A stretch of 64,000 nucleotides of DNA, from the NCBI GenBank assembly GCA_964446115.1, contig CAYUNE010000007.1:1-64000 (forward strand). Direction: 5' to 3'. Within the stretch, counting starts at the first letter, position 1; each line of letters starts with the position of its first letter. Source of the stretch: CAYUNE01 sp964446115. GTDB taxonomy: Bacteria > Desulfobacterota > Desulfobulbia > Desulfobulbales > Desulfobulbaceae. This document shows positions 55,871 to 64,000 of the stretch, piece after piece. The notes under the pieces were generated by a model. It did no database searches and was not told where the DNA came from. It saw only the letters and a program-made list of their open reading frames with translations. Made by a program: the position numbers and the translations under genes.

Positions 55871-57305
55871 CGGGAATAACCGGCACCGGGTCCAAAGCCT
55901 GGTGGTTGCCGGATTGAGCGGCGGTTCCGGGAAAAGTGTGGTTTCCATCGGCCTGATTGCCGCCATGCGGCAGCGCGGTAAACGGGTGAGGCCTTTCAAG
56001 AAGGGACCGGATTACATTGATGCGGGCTGGCTGGCCAGGGCGGCAGGCCGTCCCTGCTACAACCTCGACCCGTACCTGATGAGTGGGGATGAAATTGTCG
56101 ACTCCTTCCGTCAACACTCTGCGGGTATGGATATTGCCGTCGTTGAAGGCAACCGTGGGCTCTATGACGGTGTCAATCCCGAGGGGGGGTATTCAACCGC
56201 CGAACTGGCCATCCGTCTCGGTCTGCCGGTTCTGCTGGTGGTCAACTGCTCCAAGACGACTCGGACCATTGCCGCTCTGGTTCTCGGTTGCCGACAACTG
56301 GACCCGAGAGTACAGATCAGCGGAGTGATTCTCAACCAGATCGCCACCTCCCGGCATGAATCGATTATCAGGCAGGCGGTGGAGAACGACACCGATGTCA
56401 GGGTGCTGGGGATTGTGCCGCGCCTGAAGCGGGACATCTTTCCCATGCGTCACCTGGGCGTGACGCCGCATCAGGAGTATGACGCCGCCGAGGAGGCGAT
56501 ATCGCGTCTGGCCGATGTCGCCCGGCAACACTTTGACCTTGCGGGCATTGCCGCTCTGATGCGCGGCAGGGAAACGGATTCCTGCGGCAGAGAAATTTCT
56601 TCCCGGACAGGGGGCGGCGGCCGGGTTAGGGTGGGAATCCTGCGGGATGCGGCCTTTCAGTTCTACTATGAGGAAAATCTCGATGCCCTGCGCCGAGGCG
56701 GCGCCGAACTGGTGATGATCGACGCCCTGGAGGCGAACTCGTTGCCCCTTACCCTGGACGGCCTTTACATCGGTGGCGGTTTTCCGGAAACAAGTGCCGG
56801 CAAATTGGCCGCCAATATCTCCTTTCGGGAATCGGTGCGGGCGGCCGCCGAACGGGGAATGCCCATCTATGCCGAATGCGGGGGATTGATATTCCTGGGA
56901 GAGCGCATTGTGCTCGACACCACCTCATATCCTCTGGTCGGCGTGTTTCCCATTACCTTCGGAATATCCCCAAAGCCCCAGGCCCATGGCTATTCCATTT
57001 TCACCGTTGAAAAAGAGACCCCTTTCTATCCGGTGGGAACCCGGGTGAAAGGGCATGAGTTTCGTTACTCAACCATTCTCCACTGGGGGGGGCAACCGGA
57101 ACAACTGCCCCTGAAGATGGAGCGCGGTACCGGCTTTATGGCCGGACGCGACGGATTGGTGCACAGGAATGTGCTGGCCCTCTATACCCACATCATCGCC
57201 CCTGGAACTCCCCGGTGGGCGGAGGGATTTCTGGCCAGGGCCGCCGGCTGGCGTCAGGAGAGGGAAAGGGGCCCGCTCCCGCATGAACGGCCGGGACCCA
57301 GCTAG
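55857..57305 (+). CDS. cobB: CobB/CbiA-type a,c-diamide synthase
   Basis: The 482-residue glutamine amidotransferase amidates side chains a and c of a cobyrinate-type macrocycle. The N-terminal P-loop Gly-Leu-Ser-Gly-Gly-Ser-Gly-Lys-Ser is at about 19-27, with Lys-Lys-Gly-Pro-Asp-Tyr-Ile-Asp following, and the GATase domain (about 260-455) has the nucleophile Cys in Tyr-Ala-Glu-Cys-Gly-Gly. AGGAAACATC precedes the ATG. No other cobalamin genes are near. In sulfate reducers a relative, DsrN, amidates sirohaem of sulfite reductase, so a sirohaem role is the main alternative. Confidence 0.85.
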   Translation: MKNSSGNNRHRVQSLVVAGLSGGSGKSVVSIGLIAAMRQRGKRVRPFKKGPDYIDAGWLARAAGRPCYNLDPYLMSGDEIVDSFRQHSAGMDIAVVEGNRGLYDGVNPEGGYSTAELAIRLGLPVLLVVNCSKTTRTIAALVLGCRQLDPRVQISGVILNQIATSRHESIIRQAVENDTDVRVLGIVPRLKRDIFPMRHLGVTPHQEYDAAEEAISRLADVARQHFDLAGIAALMRGRETDSCGREISSRTGGGGRVRVGILRDAAFQFYYEENLDALRRGGAELVMIDALEANSLPLTLDGLYIGGGFPETSAGKLAANISFRESVRAAAERGMPIYAECGGLIFLGERIVLDTTSYPLVGVFPITFGISPKPQAHGYSIFTVEKETPFYPVGTRVKGHEFRYSTILHWGGQPEQLPLKMERGTGFMAGRDGLVHRNVLALYTHIIAPGTPRWAEGFLARAAGWRQERERGPLPHERPGPS

Positions 57306-58582
57306 AGTTGCCCATCGGCAACACCGGCCGGCAGGACGTGTTTCACGTCGTAGATAACGGCGTACTGTTTGCAGATATTGCGCAAGTCCGATTCGCTGAG
57401 TTCGAGGAATTCCCGGTGGGAAACGGCCAGGATGATGGCCTCATATTTTTTTCCGGCGGGTATGTCGTTACTGAGGTTGACCTTGTAGCGGTTTTTCGCC
57501 TCTTCGGGATCGGCCCAGGGATCGTAGACATCGATAATGGCACCGTAACTTGCCAGTTCAGCGATGATATCGACTACCTTGGTGTTACGCAGGTCGGGAC
57601 AGTTTTCCTTGAAGGTCAGCCCCAGCACCAGAATGTTGGCATCCACCACCGGAATGCGCTTTTTCAGCATCAGCTTGATCACCTCGGTGGCGATATAGCG
57701 GCCCATGTCGTCGTTGATCCGCCGACCGGCCAGGATCATTTCCGGATGATGACCCACCTCCTGGGCCTTGTGAGTGAGGTAGTAGGGATCGACGCCGATA
57801 CAGTGTCCGCCCACCAGGCCGGGCCTGAAGGGCAGAAAGTTCCACTTGGTACCGGCCGCCTTCAGTACCTCCAGGGTATCGATTCCCAGTTTGTTGAAGA
57901 TCAGGGCCAGCTCGTTGATGAGGGCGATATTGACATCCCGCTGGGTGTTTTCGATCACCTTGGCCGCCTCGGCCACTTTGATACTGCTGGCCTTGAAGGT
58001 TCCGGCCCGGATGATTCTGCCGTAGAGGGCATCCACAAAGTCGGCGATTTTGCCGGTGGAACCGGAGGTCACCTTCATGATATCCGGCAGCCGATGTTGC
58101 TTGTCGCCTGGATTGATGCGTTCCGGACTGTAACCGGCGAAAAAGTCCTTGTTGAAGGTAAGCCCCGAGACCTCTTCGAGGATGGGAATGCAGACCTCTT
58201 CGGTGGCGCCGGGATAGACTGTGGATTCGTATATGACCACATCCCCTTCGGCTAGGACGCTGCCCACAGATCTGGACGCCGACTCCAGGGGGCTGAGGTC
58301 CGGTCGTTTGGAGGCATCGATGGGGGTGGGAACCGCGACGATAAAGACGTTGTATTCCTTGAGATCGTCAAGGCTGCTGGTGAATTTCAGTTGGCCGGCT
58401 GATTTCAGTTCATCACCGGTTACCTCCATGGTGGAGTCCCGGCCCTGCTCCAGTTCGGCGATCCGCCCGCTGTTGAGGTCGAAGCCAATGGTCGGCAGCT
58501 GTCTGCCGAATTCAACGGCCAGTGGCAATCCCACGTATCCCAGGCCGATGACCGCTACCTTGGCGTTTTCCAGATCTGGCAT
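57302..58582 (-). CDS. Nucleotide-sugar dehydrogenase (TviB/WbpO type)
   Basis: The 426-residue NAD-dependent enzyme oxidises C6 of UDP-GlcNAc, UDP-GalNAc or a similar sugar to the uronic acid. Gly-Leu-Gly-Tyr-Val-Gly-Leu-Pro-Leu opens the NAD domain, and the catalytic Cys is in [12 protein letters not shown] near 262. Gly-Leu-Thr-Phe-Lys-Glu-Asn follows later. The variant with Ser-Pro-Glu-Arg-Ile-Asn-Pro-Gly is typical of the WbpO/TviB branch. AAGGGTAG precedes the ATG. The product probably feeds the surface-glycan locus at the right. Its 3' end overlaps cobB by 4 bases, convergently. Confidence 0.88.
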   Translation of the reverse strand: MPDLENAKVAVIGLGYVGLPLAVEFGRQLPTIGFDLNSGRIAELEQGRDSTMEVTGDELKSAGQLKFTSSLDDLKEYNVFIVAVPTPIDASKRPDLSPLESASRSVGSVLAEGDVVIYESTVYPGATEEVCIPILEEVSGLTFNKDFFAGYSPERINPGDKQHRLPDIMKVTSGSTGKIADFVDALYGRIIRAGTFKASSIKVAEAAKVIENTQRDVNIALINELALIFNKLGIDTLEVLKAAGTKWNFLPFRPGLVGGHCIGVDPYYLTHKAQEVGHHPEMILAGRRINDDMGRYIATEVIKLMLKKRIPVVDANILVLGLTFKENCPDLRNTKVVDIIAELASYGAIIDVYDPWADPEEAKNRYKVNLSNDIPAGKKYEAIILAVSHREFLELSESDLRNICKQYAVIYDVKHVLPAGVADGQL

Positions 58583-58626
58583 ATCTATCTACCCTTAATC
58601 ATAATTAATATTGTGATGATACAGGT

Positions 58627-58656
58627 ATTATATGGCCTGGATCCCGGATCTACCAA
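58627..58656 (-). promoter_or_regulatory. Predicted sigma70 promoter of the nucleotide-sugar dehydrogenase
   Basis: On the minus strand TTGGTA (58656-58651) and a perfect TATAAT (58632-58627) are 18 bp apart. The start would fall about 38 bases before the ATG. Confidence 0.5.
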
Positions 58657-58674
58657 ATAAAAAAATGGAAAATT

Positions 58675-59049
58675 TCACTTTGATCCATAATAGACCACGC
58701 CGCTGGAATCGGTTTCCCGCACGGTGACGGAGTGGAGCCGGTAACGTGCCTGCGACAACCCGGCACTGAGAGACTCGAAGATGTGCACGGCAATGTGTTC
58801 CGAGGAGGGGTTTCTCTCCGCAAAGGCCGGGTGTTCGTTGAGATCCCGGTGGTCGATATCGTCGATCACCGCCTTGACCTGTTTTTTGAGGACCTTGAAA
58901 TCGATCCCCATTCCCAGTTCGTCGAGCCGGGTTACCCGTACCCGTACTTCCACTTTCCAGTTGTGGCCATGGGGTTTTTCGCAATCGCCGGGATAGTTGC
59001 GCAGGTGATGTCCGCTGGAAAAATGGGTTTTCACAAAGATATCAAACAT
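58675..59049 (-). CDS. queD: 6-carboxytetrahydropterin synthase QueD
   Basis: The 124-residue T-fold enzyme makes 6-carboxy-tetrahydropterin from dihydroneopterin triphosphate in queuosine/7-deazaguanine synthesis. Zinc-binding histidines are His14 and the pair His27-Gly-His29, and the catalytic Cys23 precedes them in Cys-Glu-Lys-Pro-His-Gly-His-Asn-Trp. Ser-Ser-Glu-His lies near 81-85. GGAGGAGG precedes the ATG. QueC, QueE and QueF are not in the window. A plain PTPS enzyme is the alternative; the Cys-x-x-x-His-Gly-His spacing favours QueD. Confidence 0.92.
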   Translation of the reverse strand: MFDIFVKTHFSSGHHLRNYPGDCEKPHGHNWKVEVRVRVTRLDELGMGIDFKVLKKQVKAVIDDIDHRDLNEHPAFAERNPSSEHIAVHIFESLSAGLSQARYRLHSVTVRETDSSGVVYYGSK

Positions 59050-59237
59050 GACGTATCCTCCTCCAGGGGTGGAAATGAAAACTTGACTTGCAAGCGCTGG
59101 TTGATAAATGGTAATACTGTGCGATTAAAAGTAAAGCCATCCGTGGCCAGGAAAGACGTTTGTCGCAATTTTCAATCAGCAGAATGGGCCGGTTGCCGGG
59201 AGAGAACACCCCAACCGTTCGGATTCAGGAGAAAGTC

Positions 59238-60614
59238 ATGACCACAGTCGCCCCTTTTCAGGGGATTTTTTTTAACCCGGCAAAGATAACCAGCCTGGAA
59301 GAGGTTGTCACCCCGCCCTATGATGTGATCAACGAGCAGGAGGCTGCCGATTTTCTGGAGAAAAATCCATACAGTATGATCCAGCTCGATATTCGTAACA
59401 ACGGCGATGGAGGTGAAGAACAAAAACGGCGTTACCAAGAGGCCCGGGACAAGTTTCACCAGTGGCAGCGGGAGGGAGTGCTGGTCAGGGATCGGGTGCC
59501 GGCCATATATCTCTACTATATCGACTATGTCCATCCCTCGGGACGGCGGCTGACCCGCAAGGGGTTGGTGGCCCTGGTGGAGCTGGCCGAGTTTTCCGAA
59601 GGGGTGGTGCGTCCCCATGAAAAGACCTTTGATACGGTGATCGCCGACCGTTTGAAACTGATGGACAGCTGCCGGGCGCAGTTCAGCAAGGTTTTTTCCA
59701 TCTTTTCCGATCCCGCCGACGAGGTCTTCCCGCTTCTGGAGAAGAGCAGGGAGCAGGAACCCATCTGCAGATCGAAGGATGCACTGGGAAACATCCATAC
59801 CCTGTGGCGGGTGACCGATGAAAAGGTACTGGCCGCCGTCTCCAGTTTTTTCAGGACCCGGCCGGTCTATATCGCCGACGGGCATCATCGCTATACCACG
59901 GCTCTGAACTGCCGGCGACGGGCTGTGGAGAAGAGCGGTTCCCTCGCCCCGGATAATCCCTACAACTTTATCATGATGTATCTGGCCAGCATGGAGGACG
60001 AGGGAATGTCCATCCTGCCCACCCACCGGCTTCTGAATTATCCCGGCCATGTGAGCGCGGACGGACTTGTCAGCCGTCTGCGGCACGGGATGGAGGTTTC
60101 GGAGATCACCGGCGGCAGCCGGGAAGTACTCATCGCCGAGGTCCTGGCTGCCATGGAGGAAAAGGGCTTGACCGCCGTCACCTTTGGTCTCTATCATCCC
60201 GGCGAGGATCGTTGTTTTCTGCTGCGGTTACAGGAGGAATTTCTGCAGCAGGCCGCGGCCCTGGCCGGTAAGGCGCCGGTATTGCAACATCTTGATGTGG
60301 TAGTGCTCTCCGAATTGATTTTTGGTGAATATCTCGGCCTTGATAACCGGCGCATTGTCCGGGAAAAACGCGTCGGTTATTACAGTGATCCGGACATCGC
60401 CCTTGATGTGGCGGTGAAGAAAAGCGTCAGCGAGGAGGAGGAGACACCGCTGCTCTTTCTGCTGAACCCCACCCGTATCCGGCAGGTGACCGACGTGGCC
60501 GATGCCGGTGAGATCATGCCGCACAAGTCCACCTATTTCTATCCCAAGATCCTTACCGGTATGCTTATCAATAAACTGGCAGCCGATGAGAGAATCCGGC
60601 GGTTTGACGAGTAA
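59238..60614 (+). CDS. DUF1015 family protein
   Basis: The 458-residue protein belongs to DUF1015 (COG4198), common in anaerobes and of unknown function. Signatures include Val-Thr-Pro-Pro-Tyr-Asp-Val at about 24-30, Gly-Val-Val-Arg-Pro-His-Glu-Lys-Thr, and Ile-Ala-Asp-Gly-His-His-Arg-Tyr-Thr-Thr-Ala near 210-220. The His-His segment resembles a metal or nucleotide site. AGGAGAAAGTC precedes the ATG at 59238; the frame is open back to 59160. It is divergent from queD and overlaps the methyltransferase start by 29 bp. Confidence 0.88.
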   Translation: MTTVAPFQGIFFNPAKITSLEEVVTPPYDVINEQEAADFLEKNPYSMIQLDIRNNGDGGEEQKRRYQEARDKFHQWQREGVLVRDRVPAIYLYYIDYVHPSGRRLTRKGLVALVELAEFSEGVVRPHEKTFDTVIADRLKLMDSCRAQFSKVFSIFSDPADEVFPLLEKSREQEPICRSKDALGNIHTLWRVTDEKVLAAVSSFFRTRPVYIADGHHRYTTALNCRRRAVEKSGSLAPDNPYNFIMMYLASMEDEGMSILPTHRLLNYPGHVSADGLVSRLRHGMEVSEITGGSREVLIAEVLAAMEEKGLTAVTFGLYHPGEDRCFLLRLQEEFLQQAAALAGKAPVLQHLDVVVLSELIFGEYLGLDNRRIVREKRVGYYSDPDIALDVAVKKSVSEEEETPLLFLLNPTRIRQVTDVADAGEIMPHKSTYFYPKILTGMLINKLAADERIRRFDE

Positions 60615-61374
60615 ACAACTCCGAGGCCTGCCGGGCGAAGGCGCGGTATCCGGCGATACGCTCTTTGACGGCAGACTCCGCTGCCGACAGCCGGAAAAGG
60701 GATATCGCTTTTCCATCGATAGTCTGCTGCTGGCCCATTTCTGCAGGCCGACGCCCGGGGACACGATCCTTGACCTCGGTGCCGGCTGCGGGGTTGTCGG
60801 GCTGGTTCTCTATTTCAGGCATGCCCCGGCCCATTCGTTGCGCATCGTCTGTCTGGAGTTGCAGGGCCGACCGGCCCGGCTGGCCGGACAGAATATCAGA
60901 GAGAATGGTTTTCAGGACGGCATGCAGGTTGTCCAGGGAGACCTGCGGCGGATAAGCAGTTTTCTGAAAGCGGAAACCATGGACAAGGTCATCTGTAATC
61001 CTCCCTACCGCAGGAAGGGCAGCGGCCGGGTCAATCCGGGAACGGAAGAGGCCCTGGCGCGGCATGAGATCGCCGCCACCCTGGACGATGTGGCGCGGGC
61101 GGCGTTTCATGCGGTAAAAAACCGGGGCAGAGTTTTTTTGATCTATCCGGCCTCAAGGGCGGCGGCTCTGCTCCATGGTTTAGAGCGGCGCAGGCTGACG
61201 CCGAAACGATTGCAGCCGGTCTATGGATATCCGCAGGCGGGGTGTGCCTCGATGGTTTTGGTGGAAGCGATGAAAAACGGTGGTGAGGGTATGGAATTTT
61301 TATCGCCGCTGTATATCTACGACGCGCCCGACGGCCCCTATTCCCGGGCCATCCGGAAGTGCATCCGAGGGTGA
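60586..61374 (+). CDS. trmN6: N6-adenine methyltransferase, TrmN6/YfiC-like
   Basis: The 262-residue SAM methyltransferase has motif I Leu-Asp-Leu-Gly-Ala-Gly-Cys-Gly-Val-Val near 60-69 and the amino-methylating motif IV Asn-Pro-Pro-Tyr near 136. An N-terminal segment with Gln-Pro-Glu-Lys-Gly-Tyr-Arg-Phe-Ser-Ile-Asp matches tRNA1(Val) A37 methyltransferases. The start is uncertain: ATG 60586 overlaps the DUF1015 end and TTG 60604 is another choice. RNA versus small-molecule use is inferred from family only. Confidence 0.82.
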   Translation: MRESGGLTSKQLRGLPGEGAVSGDTLFDGRLRCRQPEKGYRFSIDSLLLAHFCRPTPGDTILDLGAGCGVVGLVLYFRHAPAHSLRIVCLELQGRPARLAGQNIRENGFQDGMQVVQGDLRRISSFLKAETMDKVICNPPYRRKGSGRVNPGTEEALARHEIAATLDDVARAAFHAVKNRGRVFLIYPASRAAALLHGLERRRLTPKRLQPVYGYPQAGCASMVLVEAMKNGGEGMEFLSPLYIYDAPDGPYSRAIRKCIRG

Positions 61375-61379
61375 GGCGA

Positions 61380-62708
61380 ATGCGCTGGCAAAAGGCGCCG
61401 ATGATCGCGGGCGGGATTCTGATTTTTCTGCTGTTTTTGCTGATGCTCATTTCCGTTAATCGGCTTTTTCCCTTTTGCCGGTTACTGACCCTGTCCTCCA
61501 CGGTGGTGGGTTGCCTGGGATGGTTGGCCGCCGCTGCCGCACTTGGTCTGGCGGCATGGGATTTTCCGGGGCGTGTCGCCCTTCTCTTTCTGCTCTTTTT
61601 TACCTTTGCCTGGTGGCGGGGGCCCTATCTCGAACCACCGGCCGATCCCATCGAACATCTCAACCGCATCTACGACTGCTGCGGCCAGGATTCCGACCGG
61701 ATTCGACGGGCCGAGAGGGGAAGCACGCAACGAAACAGTATCGGCCTGTGGCATTACTCCATGGCCGCTGTTCTCCTCTGCAATCAAGGGGAGAGTGGTG
61801 CTGATCCAACCGGGATTCTTCACCGCATTGATTTGGCCCATGCACTTTTCGTCGGCCTGGTAGGCGTTGCCCTGCTGTTGACGGCAAAGGCGGCGGGCCT
61901 GCCGGATCAGTGGGCCTTTTTGAGTTGCGTTATCGCCTTTTTCTTTATGGGAACCAATCGTTTTGCCTATTTTTCCTATTACAGCCTGGCCCCGACCTTT
62001 ACCTCCATTCTCCTTTACTGGTTGTGGATTGCCCGCTTTTTTTTTCGCAGCGGCAAGCGGGAAACAATACTCGGCTTAAGCGTCGCCTCGCTGATGTTGC
62101 CGGTTATCTGGGTCAACCATAGACAGGAAGCCGGTTTTCTGGGGCTTGTCATTCTTGCCTGGCTGGCGGTGAATATCTATTTCCATGGGATGTCCCGACA
62201 AAGTGGGTTAAAGGCTTGGCGCTTCCTTTTGTTTTTTTTCAGCACCCTTTTTTTTCTCTTCTTTGTCCTGCCGCAACTGCCGCTGGTACGGGAAATTTTG
62301 GGTGATTTTTTTATCAGGGATCTGTGGGAAAAAAATCGGCATCTGGTGGTGAACTGGAAGGGGATTTTTCTATGGGGCAGGATTGGCGGTTATCGGGTTG
62401 ACGAAACGTTCTATGGAATGGGAATCTTCCTGGCGGGATTGAGTTTTTTGTACTTTGCCGTCAACCGGGGGGACACTGAAAGAAAGGTGCGCATCTGGCT
62501 GCTTTCTTTTCTGCCCTTTTTCGGCTATCTTTTGCCTTTGCTCAACTTTATCTGGCTTTCCAATGTGCAGTACTACGAATATTATCGCCTTTGTTATGCC
62601 TCGCTTTTCTGGTTGCTGATTGCGGATTGCCTGCGGCTTGCCGGCGACCGGATCCTCCGTCATGGCCGGTCCTTTTTCCGCAGCAGAGGAGGTGGACATG
62701 AGGGGTGA
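61380..62708 (+). CDS. Polytopic membrane protein of a surface-glycan locus
   Basis: The 442-residue protein has about 10 or 11 hydrophobic helices spread from residue 10 to 425, very rich in Phe, Leu and Trp, and one long hydrophilic loop (about 86-120) with Glu-His-Leu-Asn-Arg-Ile-Tyr. This is reminiscent of PMT-type lipid-linked glycosyltransferases, but I see no definite catalytic motif. GAGG lies before ATG 61380; an ATG at 61359 is in frame. It overlaps the next gene by 11 bases and probably acts with it. Confidence 0.65.
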   Translation: MRWQKAPMIAGGILIFLLFLLMLISVNRLFPFCRLLTLSSTVVGCLGWLAAAAALGLAAWDFPGRVALLFLLFFTFAWWRGPYLEPPADPIEHLNRIYDCCGQDSDRIRRAERGSTQRNSIGLWHYSMAAVLLCNQGESGADPTGILHRIDLAHALFVGLVGVALLLTAKAAGLPDQWAFLSCVIAFFFMGTNRFAYFSYYSLAPTFTSILLYWLWIARFFFRSGKRETILGLSVASLMLPVIWVNHRQEAGFLGLVILAWLAVNIYFHGMSRQSGLKAWRFLLFFFSTLFFLFFVLPQLPLVREILGDFFIRDLWEKNRHLVVNWKGIFLWGRIGGYRVDETFYGMGIFLAGLSFLYFAVNRGDTERKVRIWLLSFLPFFGYLLPLLNFIWLSNVQYYEYYRLCYASLFWLLIADCLRLAGDRILRHGRSFFRSRGGGHEG

Positions 62709-63360
62709 GGAGATATTCTCCACAGCATATTATCTCCTTTGCTGTGGGTTGGTGGTCCTGGTTGCCGGTATCAGGTCCGCTCCTGTATATGGAAAACTCG
62801 ACTTTCTCCTGCTGGACGGCAAACCCTGGTGGCCGGAATGGAGAGCGATGATCGAGGAGGTGATCCAACAGCCTCCCCGGCCGATCCTCACCGATCCGAT
62901 GACCAGTACTGTTTTACGGGGAGTTTTTGATCAGCAGACACTGTTTTATCGTGACAGCAGCGGCGTTGTGCCCCTGAGAATTGAAGAGATGGACAAACTG
63001 AGCGCGGGTGGAAAAACCGCCTTTCCCCTGGGAGCACTTCTGCTGCTGCTGGCTCCCGATTCCGTCACGGTCCGGGCGGATGGCGGTCATGTGGAGCATG
63101 CGCCCATATCCGCCGTGCCATCCGGCGGGATGAAAGAGGATAACCGGCGTTATCGTTGCCTGGTAAACCTGCAGGGTTTTTCAGGTTCATGGGTCCCCGG
63201 GGAAACTGGTCACTGGTGGCCGGCATTTGCCGATACAGGCGGATTTTATACCTTTCAGGGTCTTGACGGGCGCCGGTGGATCATGGAGGAGAGGTTGCGT
63301 GAATCCCCGCCGCACCACTGTAGCGTATACTTCCGCAGCGGCGAAAAACAGGGCAGGTGA
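62698..63360 (+). CDS. Membrane-anchored periplasmic protein of unknown function
   Basis: The 220-residue protein has one N-terminal membrane helix (about 9-26) and a soluble part. A Pro-Ile-Leu-Thr-Asp-Pro-Met-Thr-Ser-Thr-Val-Leu segment near 61-72 recalls the soluble tail of PMT-like glycosyltransferases, and the end is rich in Trp, Phe and Gly. GAGGAGG lies before ATG 62698, inside the end of the preceding gene. The tight overlap suggests that the two genes are halves of one functional unit. No enzyme activity can be assigned. Confidence 0.65.
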   Translation: MRGEEIFSTAYYLLCCGLVVLVAGIRSAPVYGKLDFLLLDGKPWWPEWRAMIEEVIQQPPRPILTDPMTSTVLRGVFDQQTLFYRDSSGVVPLRIEEMDKLSAGGKTAFPLGALLLLLAPDSVTVRADGGHVEHAPISAVPSGGMKEDNRRYRCLVNLQGFSGSWVPGETGHWWPAFADTGGFYTFQGLDGRRWIMEERLRESPPHHCSVYFRSGEKQGR

Positions 63361-63371
63361 CAACCATCGAC

Positions 63372-64000
63372 ATGCTTTCCTTCATCAGAGAAACCGGCAG
63401 GTGCATCCACCGACAGAGATACCTTATTCTCTCCATGGCCCGGCGTGATATCGCCGCCCAGTATGTGGGATCTTCCCTGGGTTTTGTCTGGACCTTTATC
63501 CACCCCCTGGTGCTCATTTTCGTCTTCTGGTTTGTCTTCAGTGTCGGATTTCGGGCCAAGCCCATGAACAATGTTCCCTTTGTGGTCTGGTTGACCGCGG
63601 GCATGGCTCCCTGGTTTCTCTTCTCGCAGATTGTCGGCGCCTCGGCCGGGGTCGTTGTTGCCCATGCCAATCTCATTAAAAAGACGTTATTTTCCTCTGA
63701 GATTTTGCCGGTTGTCACCATTGTTTCCGCAAGCGTCACCCATCTGGCATTTCTGCTGCTGCTGTTGCTGTTGCTCATCTTCCAGCATATCGCCTTTTCG
63801 CTGTATATCCTGCAGTTTTTCTATTATCTTTTCTGTCTCTGGATCCTCACCCTGGGGCTTGGCTGGATGGTTGCCGCCTTGCACGTTTTTCTGCGAGATG
63901 TTGCACAGATAGTTGGTGTCGTTCTGCAGGTGGGGTTCTGGGTGACACCGGTTTTTTGGGATATCCACATCATGCCGGCCAAGGTACAGACGGTCTTGAA
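63372..64000 (+). CDS. ABC-2 type polysaccharide exporter permease, 5' part
   Basis: The frame is open to the window edge, giving 209 residues with no stop. The sequence is the Wzm/TagG-type permease: an amphipathic N-terminus with Arg-Arg-Asp-Ile-Ala-Ala-Gln-Tyr-Val-Gly-Ser-Ser-Leu-Gly, followed by four or five membrane helices, and Phe-Leu-Arg-Asp-Val-Ala-Gln near 176. It would export an O-antigen or other glycan, with an ATPase expected downstream. ATG 63372 is 12 bp after the preceding gene. Confidence 0.9.
   Translation, partial: MLSFIRETGRCIHRQRYLILSMARRDIAAQYVGSSLGFVWTFIHPLVLIFVFWFVFSVGFRAKPMNNVPFVVWLTAGMAPWFLFSQIVGASAGVVVAHANLIKKTLFSSEILPVVTIVSASVTHLAFLLLLLLLLIFQHIAFSLYILQFFYYLFCLWILTLGLGWMVAALHVFLRDVAQIVGVVLQVGFWVTPVFWDIHIMPAKVQTVL

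Overview
The window looks like chromosomal DNA of a Gram-negative, anaerobic-type member of the Desulfobacterota, most likely Desulfobulbales-like. This is inferred from gene content, not from a marker gene. The pointers are a fused SecD-SecF, a NIL-domain ferredoxin, an ATP synthase Fo cluster (atpZ-atpI-atpB-atpE) without F1 genes, a TrpB2-type synthase, a CobB/CbiA-type amidotransferase, cNMP-methyltransferase and hybrid-kinase genes, and a selenocysteine-type UxxC reading frame. BamD, MlaA, a porin-like protein and an ABC-2 polysaccharide exporter show a two-membrane envelope. Base composition is even and moderately GC-rich. I saw no insertion sequences, prophage genes, CRISPR arrays, tRNAs or rRNAs.

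Layout. 1-9.5 kb: the end of a DUF4388 protein, then a leftward secDF-ykgJ-HAD operon, larB, a rightward pair that splits a known kinase fusion, a ferredoxin, and leftward bamD, trxB and trxA. 9.7-14.5 kb: hemL, the Fo genes ending in a clear terminator, and rimO. 14.5-21.3 kb, leftward: HU, rluB, yjbQ with a small conserved partner, a glycine-zipper lipoprotein, cbpA-cbpM-rmuC and a WbaP-type sugar-phosphate transferase. 22-32.6 kb, rightward: aroC-glgA (overlapping), an unknown protein, gap, a histidine kinase with a zinc ribbon and T2SSE-N-like domain, and a 1,428-residue PPDK-like protein.

32.6-39 kb is a signalling island. It holds a leftward fusion of a cyclic-nucleotide-binding domain to a PhcB-like methyltransferase, a six-helix hybrid kinase on the same strand, and a divergent second membrane hybrid kinase. 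The arrangement recalls PhcBS/LqsAS/CqsAS quorum-sensing loci. 39-44.4 kb: an ArsR regulator controls an RND (MMPL) transporter, a LolA-like periplasmic protein and a porin-like protein. 44.6-49.1 kb: acs and two methyltransferases.

49.2-57.3 kb: mlaA, trpB2-dacB, then uvrB-acyltransferase-cobB. Between dacB and uvrB, on the minus strand, lies a very short gene that ordinary gene calling truncates. An in-frame TGA sits at the first position of a CxxC-type motif, so it reads as an 82-residue thioredoxin-fold selenoprotein (Sec11-Pro-Arg-Cys14). 57.3-64 kb: a nucleotide-sugar dehydrogenase, queD, DUF1015 and trmN6, then a membrane-protein pair and the start of an ABC-2 permease that open a surface-polysaccharide locus running off the window.

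The observations most worth pursuing are the hidden selenoprotein, the PhcB-like methyltransferase/kinase island, and the PPDK-like protein that lacks the PEP/pyruvate barrel but carries about 930 extra N-terminal residues.
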